DNA of 64,000 nt. It comes from Littorina saxatilis (taxonomy: Eukaryota > Mollusca > Gastropoda > Littorinimorpha > Littorinidae). This document shows, piece after piece, positions 12,726-24,659 of this stretch. Made by a program: the position numbers and the translations under genes. The notes under the pieces were generated by a model, which made no database searches, was not told the DNA's origin, and worked only from the letters and a program-made list of their open reading frames with translations. Location of the stretch: contig NC_090258.1 in the NCBI RefSeq assembly GCF_037325665.1, forward strand, positions 37,112,529 through 37,176,528. Reading direction: 5' to 3'. Each line of letters begins with the position of its first letter. The stretch's first letter is position 1.

Positions 12726-13203
12726 CCGACTTTGATGCAGACACACTCCTGTAACTCTACTGTGTCATGATCATAATGCCGTGCTGTTGTCATGTGACCT
12801 GATGACATCAACACTCAGGGTACACCACTGAGACAAATCTGTCAGAAAATAAATTATCCATAAGAGTCATTCCCCCTGATAACCGTAGTTTAGTGGATAA
12901 AACTATTTGGATCTCTTTGTGAGCCAACATTCAGCAACAGATATAAATAGTTTCTTTCTAAATCACGTAAGACTGAGTCGCAGCTTTTTAACTAGTTTCT
13001 ACAAATTCTTACGAAAAGTCAACCGTGCTTTGTGCATGAATATGGCTTCAAGCAATAGTAAAAACGATGTGGCGTTCACAATTATATGAATTAAGCGACA
13101 TTCAGCAGACGATGTTCGCTCTCAGACTAACTAGTTTGAGAACGTCTATTACACTTGTAAACAGCATTTTAATTGAAATTTACTGCGTGATCCTGGGTTG
13201 AAA
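12726..13203. promoter_or_regulatory. Shared 5' region between the divergent V-ATPase a and GATAD1 genes
   Basis: On the minus strand a donor-like gtaag (12721-12725) closes a possible non-coding first exon of the V-ATPase gene ending at 12726. On the plus strand GATAD1 starts at 13204. Fewer than 500 bases would separate the two transcripts, suggesting a bidirectional promoter. No TATA box stands out. Inferred from gene layout only. Confidence 0.4.
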
Positions 13204-16200
13204 ATGCCGTTTGGAATTAAACCTGTCTGCAGCTCCTGCAGAGTTACGACTTCAACATTGTGGAGAAAGGGAGCGCAAGGAGAAATCTTGTGCAACTCTT
13301 GCGGTTTGAAGCAAGGTTCGAACTGTGGTAAAGATGCCGGGCAAAATGGTAGCTCCAGCTCGACTTCGAAGAACGGAAATGGAAACGGCAACGGAAATCA
13401 CAATAGCAGCAGTCACGCTGGAGGTCCTGTTTTACGCAAGAGTGCCAGAATTAAACCAGCAAAAAGCAAAGTGCAGGCAGCTACCAAGGCATTGGCAACT
13501 AAAGGGAAGAGCAGGAGAATTATCTTCAAGAAAAGTGTGAGTGAAAGAAATGTAAACTACTTTTGCTATTACTATTACTGTATTAGGCACACACACAAAA
13601 AAAAATAGGTGTGGTTACGGTAACATAGCCAAAAAAAATAGGGTAGGAAGGTAGGCAATCACTTTTTTTTTTGTTTTAACTTTTTTTTCTAATGTGTACA
13701 AATTAAACCTACTTGACAGGGAAATAAGTGTGCGACTCAGGCGCTTTAGCTTTCATTGCGTTTTCTGCACTCGTTTTTTTTTTTTTTGGGGGGGGGGGGG
13801 GGTTCAAATGTAATAAAAAGTTATAGGGTCGGCCCCTAAAAATAGGGTAGGTCGGGTTACCGTAACCACACCTATTTTTTTTTTAGGCCTTAGAAGTAAC
13901 CGTCACCTTTCAGAAATCCGAGATTTGCCATGTCGTGTGGGAAACTTTCAATGTGGAATTGAAGATGTAGACGTTCTGACATGATTTGTGCTCTTGAAAC
14001 TCTGCCAGAAATTGTTTTCTTGTTGTTTTTCCTGCTTCCTTGAAGTCAGATTGAGCAGGTCTCTCCGGGTGGAGCCTTTAAAAGAATAAGTTACTTTGTA
14101 GGGCCACATTATCTATACATGTTCCTTGTCAAGTGTACCTGATGAAAATCTTTTTAACGGTCTACATGCTACAACTGCGACTAGTGTTTGAGAAGTTTTT
14201 CGGAAATAACTGTCAGTGTCAAGGATTTTCGGTGGTCTGGAGGAGTAGGAGCCCCTGTACCGCAGACAGGTTTTTCACAACATCCGGAGTGTGTTCCATG
14301 CTTGCGATCGGGAGGAGCAAATGACTGATGTGTATGCTATGGGGTGTGCGCTAGATATAGTATTTTCTTTCGAAAATAGAAGCATCAAAGCCACGTTGAA
14401 TCACCACAGATGGCTTGCTGATCACTGGAAGTGTTCGCCATGCACTGTGTTTTTCCAGGGGTCCCAGGAAGAATTTAGCACCTTTTTTTTATACCTTTTT
14501 TTGTTAATCCCTGGCAGTTGTTGTTTACACTGGGTTTGTGTGAGGGATGTGTTTGTGCCAGGTCAACCTCCTTTCACCATGTCCCAGGCCGATTTCATGT
14601 CATTTTAGGGAATGTGGCATCTTAGTTGCCATCTATTTGAAAACTCAGCTCACCCACATCTTTATATATATATATACCCTTCTTGCAGGTATTCAAAGAC
14701 CCTCAGTGGTGTGGGGTAGAGAAAACTTGCATTCCTGAACCAGTGGTATTTAGCTTCTGATACATTGAGTCCTTAAGAAAGTTAGCAAGTGAGACAAACT
14801 TAATTGAAACATATTTCTCTTTTAATTCAAGCTATGATTCAACAATCATACTTTTCAAACCAAACCCACGTGACCTCGATCAAAACATGTGTTACTTGCC
14901 AGTGATCCTTTCCACAATAAATTATGAACTCAGGAACCCTGATTTTCGAAAGAAAAGGGTAGCATATTGTGCGTGCTGCATGGCATACACATCGGAGTTG
15001 GTTGTTTGTCCCGATCAACCCGTCGGAGGCGTGAAGCATTCTGTAGATGTTATGAAAAACCAGTCTGCGATACTCAGTCCTACTCCTCCAGACCACTGAT
15101 ATTGATAATCCTGGCAGAGTTGTATTTGAAAATCATCATATTGGACCTTGGAAAGCTTGGATACAAAAAATGTATTTCATGTATGATGAATTGAATACTG
15201 TGCTTTGTTTAAAAGGGATTTATGTTACTCAGCATACGTTTTTTTCATTTATATAATCAATATGAATAAACATTAGGCCAAACAAAAATATAGGTGTGGT
15301 TACGGTAACATGGCCAAAAAAAAATAGGGTAGGAAGGTAGGCAATCACTTTTTTTTTGTTTTACTTTTTTTTCTAATGTGTACAAATTAAACCTACTTGA
15401 CAGGGAAATAAGTGTGCGACTCGGGCGCTTTGGCTTTCATTGCGTTTTCTGCACTCGTTTTCGTGTTTTTTGTTGTTGTTTTTTTGACAAATGTAATAAA
15501 AAGTTATAGGGTCGGCCCCTAAAAATAGGGTAGGTCGGGTTACCGTAACCACACCTATTTTTTTTTTTTAGGCCTTATTGAACACAATCTAATGGGCATG
15601 ATTTTTTTGTTTTGTTCAGCAACCAGTGAAAGCGCCGAGGCCTGTAGCAACAGTGGTGACTGGAAGCAGCATCTTTCATGATGTAAGTGTGTTTAACCTG
15701 CATTGAATATTGACCCAATTATGTGCTTTGTTTCTTAATTTGGTACTCCAGCAAATGTGTGCTTGTGGCTTTTAATTCTTGTCCCTGTCCTGCGCGCAGC
15801 AACACACCTCAGTCTACCAAGGAATGTATTACTGTGTGTAACTGATAGCAATAGGGAAGAGCTATTTTCTCTCCCTTGGATCTCAGCAGACAACAAAGTT
15901 CAGCTGCAGTACACATTCAGCGCTATACAGTTGCTTTTAAGAGAGAAAAAAGACTCGTACTTTAGTTTTACAGTTAATACTAAACATCTATTCTAATGAT
16001 GTACGTATGCACCAGCTAATGAACGCTGAACGAGGCTTTTTAATTTCCTTTTTGTTGCTAACTCTGTTCTGCTTTCTTGAAATTTAACAACACCAATGTA
16101 GAAGAACAATGGTGACTGCACATGAGTGATAAATGTAACACTTTATGTAATAAAACACAAATGTAGGAAAAAAAAATTCCATTGTTGTAATTTGAATTGT

Positions 16201-18087
16201 GTGTTGCAGGGTCAGTATTACCAGGTGGGTGACATGGTGTCGCTGGTGGATCACGACGGAGGAGTGTTCTACGCACAGATCCGAGGCTTCATGTGTGACC
16301 AGTACAACGAAAAGAGTGCCATCATCACCTGGCTGCTACCCACTCAGAGCAGTCCCACAGACAAATTTGATGCCTCCACATACATACTGGGTAAGTTTTT
16401 ATTATGTACATTTAACATCTCAGTGAGTCTTAGACGTTTTCTGGAAATAACTCTCTTGGGATATACAATTTTACTACAAGTGTTACCCCCCGCGGGTTAG
16501 GGGGAAGAATTTACCCGATGCTCCCCAGCATGTTGTAAGAGGCGACTAACGGATTCTGTTTCTCCTTTTACCCTTGTTAAGTGTTTCTTGTATAGAATAT
16601 AGTGAATGTTTGTAAAGATTTTAGTCAAGCAGTATGTAAGAAATGTTAAGTCCTTTGTACTGGAAACTTGCATTCTGCCAGTTAGGTAATATATTGTACT
16701 ACGTTGCAAGCCCCTGGAGCAATTTTTTGATTAGTGCTTTTGTGAACAAGAAACAATTAACAAGTGGCTCTATCCCATCTCCCCCCCCCCCCCCCCCCCC
16801 CTTTCCCCGTCGCGATATAACCTTCGTGGTTGAAAACGACGTTAAACACCAAATAAAGAAAGAAAGAACTACAAGTGTTGTGGAAGAGTTGCGCCCCTTA
16901 CAGGAAACACGTGGTCGACCAGTTAAAACCTACAATTGCAGCCAATAACTGACTCCGATATGAACTTTATGCAGTGTCCGCTTGATACACGATCCCATTT
17001 CTTTAAAAAAGATACACATCGGACCGCGGAGTTTACGATTTGTCCTGGCAATGCCGAATCACTTGCCCCGAGTGATAGCAAACAACATGTTTTGCCTGAG
17101 GTCACGTGAGTTTCACTTGAAGTCAAGATCCCGACAGTGTGGGAAACTGACATGCTTAGCGATTGCTGTATGCCATCAAGTGAATCGTGGCTCCGATGTG
17201 CCGATTTTTATAAGAAAAGGATCATATCGATTGGACACTGCATAACATACACAATGGAGTCAGTTATTCGCTAAAATCATTGTTTTTAAATGTTAGATCA
17301 CATGTTTCCTTGTTGGCCGAGCGAGGTAAAGGGCGCAACTCTTCCAAAACGCTAGTTGCGAATCATGTCAGAATTATTTCCGAAAATCGTCTATTGCTTG
17401 TATCGAATCTGGATCTGGATCTGGATTCCAACCAGGTGATAGTTGTGGGATACATGACAGGAGCCAATTTTGGCTACTTGTGACGGGTGGTGTGTTGGTG
17501 TGCTTTGATGCCAACAGCAAATTGTGCTCATGATTGAAAATTTGAAAAGGCTAAAATTGTGATAATTGTGTAATGTCTGAATTGCACACAAAAAGCTAGA
17601 ATAACGAAGATCACATTAGTTTTTTGTTGTCATTGTTTTGTGTCGAATACCTGTACCCAGGTTTCACGTTTGGATGCTTCTAAATGTTTTTAAAAAAACC
17701 TTGAAGGCTACAACTTTTAAGTGACGCTGACAGCCCCATTTTTCTGTTTCAGGTCCGGAAGAAGACATTCCACGGAAAATGGAGTTCATAGAGTTTGTGT
17801 GTCACGCACCTTCAGACTACTTCCACTCCCACAACACCCCTTACCCATTGGTGCAGAAAGATCCAGACCTGTGTTTCATCTGGACGTCGCTTGGCCCCGA
17901 GATCCGCACGACTCCGTCTGTGGATGAGATCTTTGGTGTGAAGGATGAGGAAGAGGAGGCTATTTTTATGTCGGATATTCTGTTGCCGCCATCCAAAAAT
18001 ATCAAGGACAAACAGAAGGAAGTGAAAGAAAAAGACAAAAGTAGAGAAAAGGAAGAACAAAAAGTTGTGAAAATGGAGGTTGATTAA
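13204..18087 (+). CDS. GATAD1: GATA zinc finger domain-containing protein 1 (four exons)
   Basis: Exons 13204-13536, 15620-15682, 16210-16390 and 17753-18087 join in frame to 303 residues (human protein about 269). Residues 9-33 form a GATA-type finger C-x2-C-x17-C-x2-C inside PVCSSCRVTTSTLWRKGAQG. A Gly/Asn/Ser-rich linker and a basic stretch follow. The conserved central block begins with YYQVGDMVSLVDHDGGVFYA and AQIRGFMCDQYNEKSA, and the later block contains MEFIEFVCHAPSDYFHS. The C-terminus is longer and more acidic/lysine-rich than in vertebrates. In mammals GATAD1 is a nuclear protein found with H3K4me3-reading and histone-modifying complexes (for example with KDM5A/SIN3B); that role is family knowledge. 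All introns are GT-AG. Intron 1 holds three TIR elements, intron 2 (15683-16209) is bare, and intron 3 holds a SINE and a fold-back element. The stop codon overlaps a TTAA transposon target site. Confidence 0.95.
13608..13872. mobile_element. MITE, ggtgtggttacggtaac termini (copy 1)
   Basis: The ends ggtgtggttacggtaac and gttaccgtaaccacacc are inverted repeats, each next to TA. The element lies in GATAD1 intron 1. A second copy in the same orientation is at 15293-15555 in the same intron. The termini may extend into the flanking poly-A/T and aggcct words. Confidence 0.8.
14204..15120. mobile_element. TIR element with long degenerate inverted arms
   Basis: About 160 bases on the left, including tggtctggaggagtaggag and ctttcgaaaat, recur inverted on the right (attttcgaaag ... 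tactcctccagacca). The arms differ by many substitutions, so it is old. The interior has no recognisable coding sequence. It lies in GATAD1 intron 1; the ends are approximate. Confidence 0.65.
15293..15555. mobile_element. MITE, ggtgtggttacggtaac termini (copy 2)
   Basis: Same family and orientation as 13608-13872, with the shared interior gtaggaaggtaggcaatcac and the same TA-flanked ends. It lies shortly before GATAD1 exon 2. Confidence 0.8.
16485..16867 (+). mobile_element. SINE-like retroposon, accccccgcgggttaggggg head, (aaag)n tail
   Basis: Flanked by the 12-base duplication actacaagtgtt (16473-16484 and 16868-16879). The 3' part reads cgtcgcgatataacc...gacgttaaacacc and ends in aaataaagaaagaaag. 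It is highly similar to 20914-21286. No clear tRNA boxes. It lies in GATAD1 intron 3. Confidence 0.85.
16944..17270. mobile_element. Fold-back/TIR element of about 327 bp
   Basis: The left arm starts aataactgactcc and includes atgcagtgtcc. The right arm ends ggagtcagttatt and includes ggacactgcat, inverted. Arms of about 75 bases are imperfect. It lies in GATAD1 intron 3. Confidence 0.7.
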
Positions 18088-19653
18088 AAGGCACAGTAAG
18101 CCTCTCGTAAACCATCACAGATACTGTCAGGCTTTTACACACAGTACAAACACCCTTTCATCTAAACACTCACCACTTGAGAAAATCCTAGTTGCCCTCC
18201 GTAAAGAGCGAGCAATTTTCAAAGAATTTATTTTTGCATGGTTTATCTTACCCCTGAGCCATCGTGAACCCGTGTGATCCAGTTTCCTTTTTGACTCACA
18301 TGCGAAGCAAAAGTGAGTCTATGTACTCACCCGAGTCGTCCGTCCGTCCGTCCGGACGTCCGTCCGGAAAACTTTAACGTTGGATATTTCTTGGACACTA
18401 TTCAGTCTATCAGTACCAAATTTGGCAAGATGGTGTATGATGACAAGGCCCCAAAAAACATACATAGCATCTTGACCTTGCTTCAAGGTCAAGGTCACAG
18501 GGGCCATAAATGTTGTCTAAAAAACAGCTATTTTTCCCATTTTCTCTGAAGTTTTTGAGATTGAATACCTCACCTATATATGATATATAGGGCAAAGTAA
18601 GCCCCATCTTTTGATACCAGTTTGGTTTACCTTGCTTCAAGGTCAAGGTCACAGGAGCTCTTCAAAGTTGGATTGTATACATATTTTGAAGTGACCTTGA
18701 CCCTGAACTATGGAAGATAACTGTTTCAAACTTAAAAATTATGTGGGGCACATGTTATGCTTTCATCATGAGACACATTTGGTCACATATGATCAAGGTC
18801 AAGGTCACTTTGACCCTTATGAAAGGTGACCAAAATAAGGTAGTGAACCACTAAAAGTGACCATATCTCATGGTAGAAAGAGCCAATAAGCACCATTGTA
18901 CTTCCTATGTCTTGAATTAACAGCTTTGTGTTGCATGACCTTGGATGACCTTGACCTTGGGTCAAGGTCACATGTATTTTGGTAGGAAAAATGTGTAAAG
19001 CAGTTCTTAGTGTATGATGTCATTGCTAGGTTTAGTTATTTGACCTTGACCCTGAAGGTCAAGGTCATGTCAAGGTCAAGCATGTGAGTCGTATGGGCTT
19101 TGCCCTTCTTGTTTCACAATGTAGTCGTCAGTTTGTAATTTGAATGTGACTCGCTGTAAGCTTATCTGCAATAGCACGTTATTGTGTACCTCTGAATCTA
19201 TACGCACCAAACGGCTGTGATTCACACGAACTCTAGCAATGGCTTTTGACTGTTCAGAGGAACTGGCGATAGGCATAAACCGTCGTCTGCTACGAGAACC
19301 ACGACCTTGCGTGACCCTGCTTCCGGGCTTTTCTTTTTTCAAACTTTCAAAACTTCGAATTGTACTGATCTTGTCTTGATGAAAAAAGAATTCTTTTATG
19401 ATTTAAGAATGTTTGTGTAACAAGCTGTCAATTTATTATTTAGATTTTAAAAGTTAGGTCTAGCGCCAAAACGCACCATGGTCCGATTTTGTTATCAGAA
19501 AATCCGCAAAATTAATTCTTTGAAAATTGCTCGCTCTTTACGTAGGGCACCTAGGATATTCCCGTTCGGTGAATGTTCAAATGGAAGGGAGTTTGTACTG
19601 TGTGTAAAAGCCTGACAGTATCTGTGATGGTTTACGGGAGGCGTACTGTGCCT
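18088..19653. mobile_element. TTAA-target TIR element inserted at the GATAD1 stop codon
   Basis: Left arm (18088-18235: aaggcacagtaagcc, gtaaaccatcacagatact, gagcgagcaattttc) recurs inverted in the right arm (about 19505-19653). TTAA stands on both sides (18084-18087 and 19654-19657). The left TTAA supplies the TAA stop of GATAD1, so the 3' UTR starts with the transposon. TTAA targets fit piggyBac or Kolobok; no transposase is visible. A second repeat (18291-19111) is nested inside. Confidence 0.75.
18291..19111. repeat. Nested repeat dense in TCAAGGTCA sites
   Basis: Starts ttgactcacatgcgaagc and ends gcatgtgagtcgtatgggc, giving short inverted ends (gactcacatgc). In between are about twelve TCAAGGTCA/TGACCTTGA words, several overlapping in pairs (for example near 18485, 18640, 18795 and 19060). 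This nonamer is the extended half-site bound by ERR and NR5A/SF-1 type nuclear receptors; whether it is bound here is unknown. A (cgtc)n tract lies at 18337-18363. Confidence 0.65.
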
Positions 19654-19992
19654 TTAAAAATGCTGTTCAAGAATCTTGTGATGTTTTGTAATACTTTTCT
19701 GTGTTGGGATGAATGTGAACGTCAACTGATGCTACAGAGGTACCTGTCACTCTGTCACAAAAGGACATCTTTGGTGTCCCCATACGTTATCGCAGGTACC
19801 ATTGTACTTAATTGCCTGCTGAGGAAAAAAAAAGGGGTTGAGCAGACAAGAGCGAGGCTTGTCATCATACCATTCTCATGGAAACTGCATAGGAGACGGC
19901 GTGATTCTGTGTGGGAGATGAAAGGTTAAAGCAGGCCGATTTCTCACACGGTGCTTACTGCACTTTCATCTATTGTTAAAAGACTGGCACTG

Positions 19993-19998
19993 AATAAA
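19993..19998 (+). terminator. Candidate poly(A) signal for GATAD1
   Basis: An AATAAA about 340 bases after the right end of the TTAA element, in what would have been the original 3' UTR. Position fits, but other AATAAA words exist further downstream. Confidence 0.3.
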
Positions 19999-20072
19999 GT
20001 AAAGATGCCATAAGAGACATCACACTTGTCACAGCTTTATGAGAGCAGGTTATTGGTATGGACCAGCAAAAG

Positions 20073-20436
20073 GGGCGGGGAAATAGCTCAGTCGGGAGCG
20101 GCACTGGCTTCAATCCTCACGTTCGGCGAGGGATTTATTTCCTAGAGTCTTCTTCTTCTTCAGCGTACGACATTTCCTAGAGTCAACTTTGTGCAGACTC
20201 TCCTCGGTGGCCAAACACCTCCGTATGCATGCATGCGCACGATAAAGTTCCCAAGTTCACCGCGAAAGTCTCAGGGCTTGGAAAAATGAATACATGCACG
20301 CAGGAAAAAGAAAGAAAAAATATTGGTCGCGTCGTGTACCGTACGGCAGCTCTCTTTCCCCAGGAAAAAAGCAGCCCGAATTTCCATGAGGGTAACCTCA
20401 CAGGACTGTATAAAATGTTATCCTTATCCTATCCAA
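20073..20436 (+). mobile_element. tRNA-headed SINE, second family
   Basis: The head is like the 8441 family (aatagctcagtcgggagcgg) but internally shortened. It carries a different 3' tail ending gtataaaatgttatcctta. Flanked by agcaaaag (20065-20072 and 20437-20444). Confidence 0.65.
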
Positions 20437-20913
20437 AGCAAAAGACGTCCACCAGGTCGTTGCTGAAATACAGCGTATTTTGTCATGGTACTCATCAGAA
20501 GTCCTCAAAACCCTCCCGATTTTTGACTGCTCATGCGATCAACACCTGCATCAGCAGGAATGGCATAACACAATAAATATGCAAGATAGGAAAACAAAAC
20601 AACCTGTTCTGGATAGATAAGTTAAGTTGTGCCTATGCTGAATGTTTGTCCATTTTTATTTGGTACCTTACATTTTTGTGGTCGATGCTTGGGGGCACCC
20701 TTATTTGGACGACTGTGGCGTGACCCTTGTCAAAGAAATCTTTGATCTAATTAAGTGCCTTTAACGGCATAGACAGTTTGAATGAAATGATACGGGAATG
20801 AATGTTTTAATGGGTGCAATAAGTTTTTTTTACTAAGTTAATCTAAGCACTCGCATCCACAGATTTTCAGGTAACTGGACACATATTACAAACTTTATTG
20901 CTCAGCTTTTGGT

Positions 20914-21286
20914 TACCCCCCGCGGGTTAGGGGGAAGAATTTACCCGATGCTCCCCAGCATGTCATAAGAGGCGACTAACGGATTCTGTTTCTCCTTTTA
21001 CCCTTGTTAAGTGTTTCTTGTATAGAATATAGTCAATTTTTGTAAAGATTTTAGTCAAGCAGTATGTAAGAAATGTTAAGTCCTTTGTACTGGAAACTTG
21101 CATTCTCCCAGTAAGGTAATATATTGTACTACGTTGCAGCAAGCCCCTGGAGCAAATTTTTGATTAGTGCTTTTGTGAACAAGAAACAATTGACAAGTGG
21201 CTCTATCCCCTCTCCCTCCGTCGCGATATAACCTTCGGTGTTGAAAACGACGTTAAACACCAAATAAAGAAAGAAAGAAAGAAAAA
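20914..21286 (+). mobile_element. SINE-like retroposon, same family as 16485-16867
   Basis: Near-identical over its length, with tail aaataaagaaagaaagaaag. Short flanking similarity (ttttggtt) suggests a target duplication. Confidence 0.8.
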
Positions 21287-21827
21287 GTTTTTGGTTGTAA
21301 TCAAGATCAAGAGCATAAATACATAGTTCATTTAACACACACAATCAAATCCACACACAGACACACACATTAACATTTTCAATCTGCATTCAGCTTCAAG
21401 ATAACTTTTGGAAATCTGATCACAATAATGTATAATAAAATAATTTCACCGGCATTTCTAAAGATTCCTGTTGGTTTCTCTTGCTTTGATTATTCAAAAC
21501 ATAGAAATAGACGTTTAAGCCATTTCAACCCATATATGTACAAAAAATTCTTCAGTAATAGAAAACATTCTGCTCATCACAAAATCCTGTTGAGTGCTTA
21601 TGTCAGTTACACACATATCATCGCACTACATCCCATAGTGCTTGTGTTCCTGATCTAGGTATCTTCTGTACTGGTTGTCTAAATATTTATAAGTATTAAA
21701 CAATGGTGACTGCACGTGAGAGGGAACAATAAAGAGACCAAAAAGCAATGTACTCACGTTAAAATGATGAACACGGAACGAATAACAGCGATGTTTCGAC
21801 CTAAGGGTCTTCTTCAGGCACAAAAAC

Positions 21828-23479
21828 ACAACAAGAGGCGAAGCCTTCAAGGCTCCCGTAAGAAATCAACAAACAGTAACATAACACAAACTCACTCACT
21901 CCGTAACACACACACACAAACACACACACACACACACACGCACACACACACACGCACACACACACAGTTAAAACTAACGCATCATATCAACTCCATGTAT
22001 AATTTTCAAAAGAAGGCAAACAGATAAAATGACTAGGGTAATAGGTTAGGTACCTGCCATGTGGGCACTTTTTCCACTGCTGTCCTCAGTCCTATACTTT
22101 TCATCAAGACTTGTCACCATGCCGAGTAGATCTAAATTCGGAAGTCTTCATGTGGCTGAGGCATATATCTGACATAGCGTCGATCTTGTTGTAGGTTAAC
22201 CTCCTTTCTGAAACAAATGGCAAAATGCGATTAGTTATGATGACTACAACCTACACAAATATAAACAGTGTTTTGAAACAGAATAGTCAGGTTATACAAG
22301 CCACTTTACCTATGCAGCATGGTAACCCTACAATATGCGAAACATGTCGACTGCAGCAGCCTGGTTCTTAAAATAATTCTGACGGTCAACACAGCCAGAA
22401 ATGCCAACAAAGACAAGAAAGCTGTTGCAAGGTAAGCTTCCCAAACGTTACATAGCGAATCATATGATAGTGCGTAAACAGCAAACAGTAGATCTACAAT
22501 CAAAGAGAGGATCGAGTCTGGAATGCGATACAGATCTAGCATTCAAAAACTGTCTTTCACGTTCAAGGAAGTTACAGACAAAACCATGACAGTGCATGTT
22601 TTGAATCTGAGGAAAAAATCGTGATCATTTTGACTTTGAGAACAGATTCATTCCGTTTCCTTATATCTGCATGTTCAAGTAAATGGTGGACAGTTTTTTT
22701 CGGGCAGAGTAAACTTAACTTGAGACTCTACTGCAAGTCTTGAAATTCACATAAATCGAACCACGAGCAAAGACATCCAAACATTACAGGCACTTTAGAT
22801 CAACTCATTTCACTAGAGGTGACTGCCTAGCACTGTGTTTGACATCCGTGTCTGCTGAAATAAAAAGAAATTAAAACAAAACGGATTAACAGTAGGTGAC
22901 ACGTTATCAGAGTGGGAGACACTAGATCTGTCTCTGAACTTACCGGGATACGGCTGCAAGATCGACACTGACTGCCGCGCTTTCGACAGCTCTTCCTCGC
23001 GTGGACATTGGAAACACGCTGTGCAGATCAAATTGTAGGAAATCTCCCTTTGGTATCTTCTTTATTTACTTTTCTGGAGCTTAGAAACCGAACAACATGA
23101 AATCGTCTTCCCCGGCGAATCGGCGAGGTGAGAACTGGACCACAATCCTTCGCGCGACCCCTGACCTGATCTTGACACCTGACCTGCCGTCTACATGCCA
23201 AACACGGCACAAACCAGTCAACTGTTTGTACCCCTTCAAAACCCCCCACCATCCGTTTTCTTTGGATACACGCTTTAACTACACACATGCCGACACAATG
23301 TTGATCATTGCTTCAATAATTTGAAGATGGTGCTTGAAAATTAACCACGTGAAATGAGTATTTCGGTGTTTAGCCAAAAATGTTAAAGTTTCTACCACAG
23401 ACATACACACATACATACGCACGCACGCACAGACAGACAAAGTTTACCATCGCATAGGCTACACTTACGTGAGCCAAAA
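21828..23479. repeat. CA-microsatellite-bearing dispersed repeat (copy 1, interrupted or long form)
   Basis: Shares with 34717-35180 the opening acaagaggcgaagccttcaa, a CA tract (21903-21966), an acactagatct middle (about 22918) and the closing cataggctacacttacgtga (about 23451). The span between, roughly 22170-22900, is not in the other copy and shows nothing recognisable. Ends are approximate. Confidence 0.45.
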
Positions 23480-23489
23480 ATACACACAA

Positions 23490-24376
23490 ACAAGTCGCGT
23501 AAGGCGAAAATACAATATTTAGTCAAGTAGCTGTCGAACTCACTGAATGAAAGTGAACGCAATGCCATTTTTCAGCAAGACCGTATACTCGTAGCATCGT
23601 CAGTCCACCGCTCATGGCAAAGGCAGTGAAATTGACAAGAAGAGCGGGGTAGTAGTTGCGCTAAGAAGGATAGCACGCTTTTCTGTACCTCTCTTTGTTT
23701 TAACTTTCTGAGCGTGTTTTTAATCCAAACATATCATATCTATATATATGTTTTTGGAATCAGGAACCGACAAGGAATAAGATGAAAGTGTTTTTAAATT
23801 GATTTCGACAATTTAATTTTGATAATAATTTTTATATATTTAATTTTCAGAGCTTGTTTTTAATCCGAATATAACATATTTATATGTTTTTGGAATCAGC
23901 AAATGATGGAGAATAAGATAAACGTAAATTTGGATCGTTTTATAAATTTTTATTTTTTTTTACAATTTTCAGATTTTTAATGACCAAAGTCATTAATTAA
24001 TTTTTAAGCCACCAAGCTGAAATGCAATACCGAACCCCGGGCTTCGTCGAAGATTACTTGACCCAAATTTCAACCAATTTGGTTGAAAAATGAGGGCGTG
24101 ACAGTGCCGCCTCAACTTTCACGAAAAGCCGGATATGACGTCATCAAAGACATTTATCAAAGACATTTATCAAAAAAATGAAAAAAACGTATGGGGATTT
24201 CATACCCAGGAACTCTCATGTCAAATTTCATAAAGATCGGTCCAGTAGTTTAGTCTGAATCGCTCTACACACACACACAGACAGACACACACACACACAC
24301 ACATACACCACGACCCTCGTCTCGATTCCCCCCTCTACGTTAAAATATTTAGTCAAAACTTGACTAAATATAAAAA
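23490..24376 (+). repeat. Unclassified 0.9-kb repeat family R1, copy a
   Basis: Opens caagtcgcgtaaggcgaaa, has atttagtcaag near one end and the palindrome tttagtcaaaacttgactaaa at the other, with tgaccaaagtcattaatta and ccgatc-type words inside. No reading frame. Related copies are at 25220-26060 (same strand), 48631-49836 and 51447-51717 (opposite strand). A non-autonomous DNA element is likely; the class is not resolved. Confidence 0.7.
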
Positions 24377-24659
24377 GAAGAAGAAAGACGATAGAACAAA
24401 TGAAGAGAAGAATAACTGACAAAACAACTGCACTGCACAAACCAACAAATGACAAAGACAGAGAAGCAAGGGAAGCTACTCGAGGGGAAGCCAACAATAA
24501 CACAGGCAAGAAAAAAAGAGTTGAAAAGCGGCAGTTTTGAGGTCTGTAGACCAAACAAAATGGGGGGGGGGGGGGGGGGATGAATGGGAACGAAAGAGAA
24601 AACTCACGTACCCGTGCGGACACACACACGCGTGCACACACACACACACACACAAGGTG

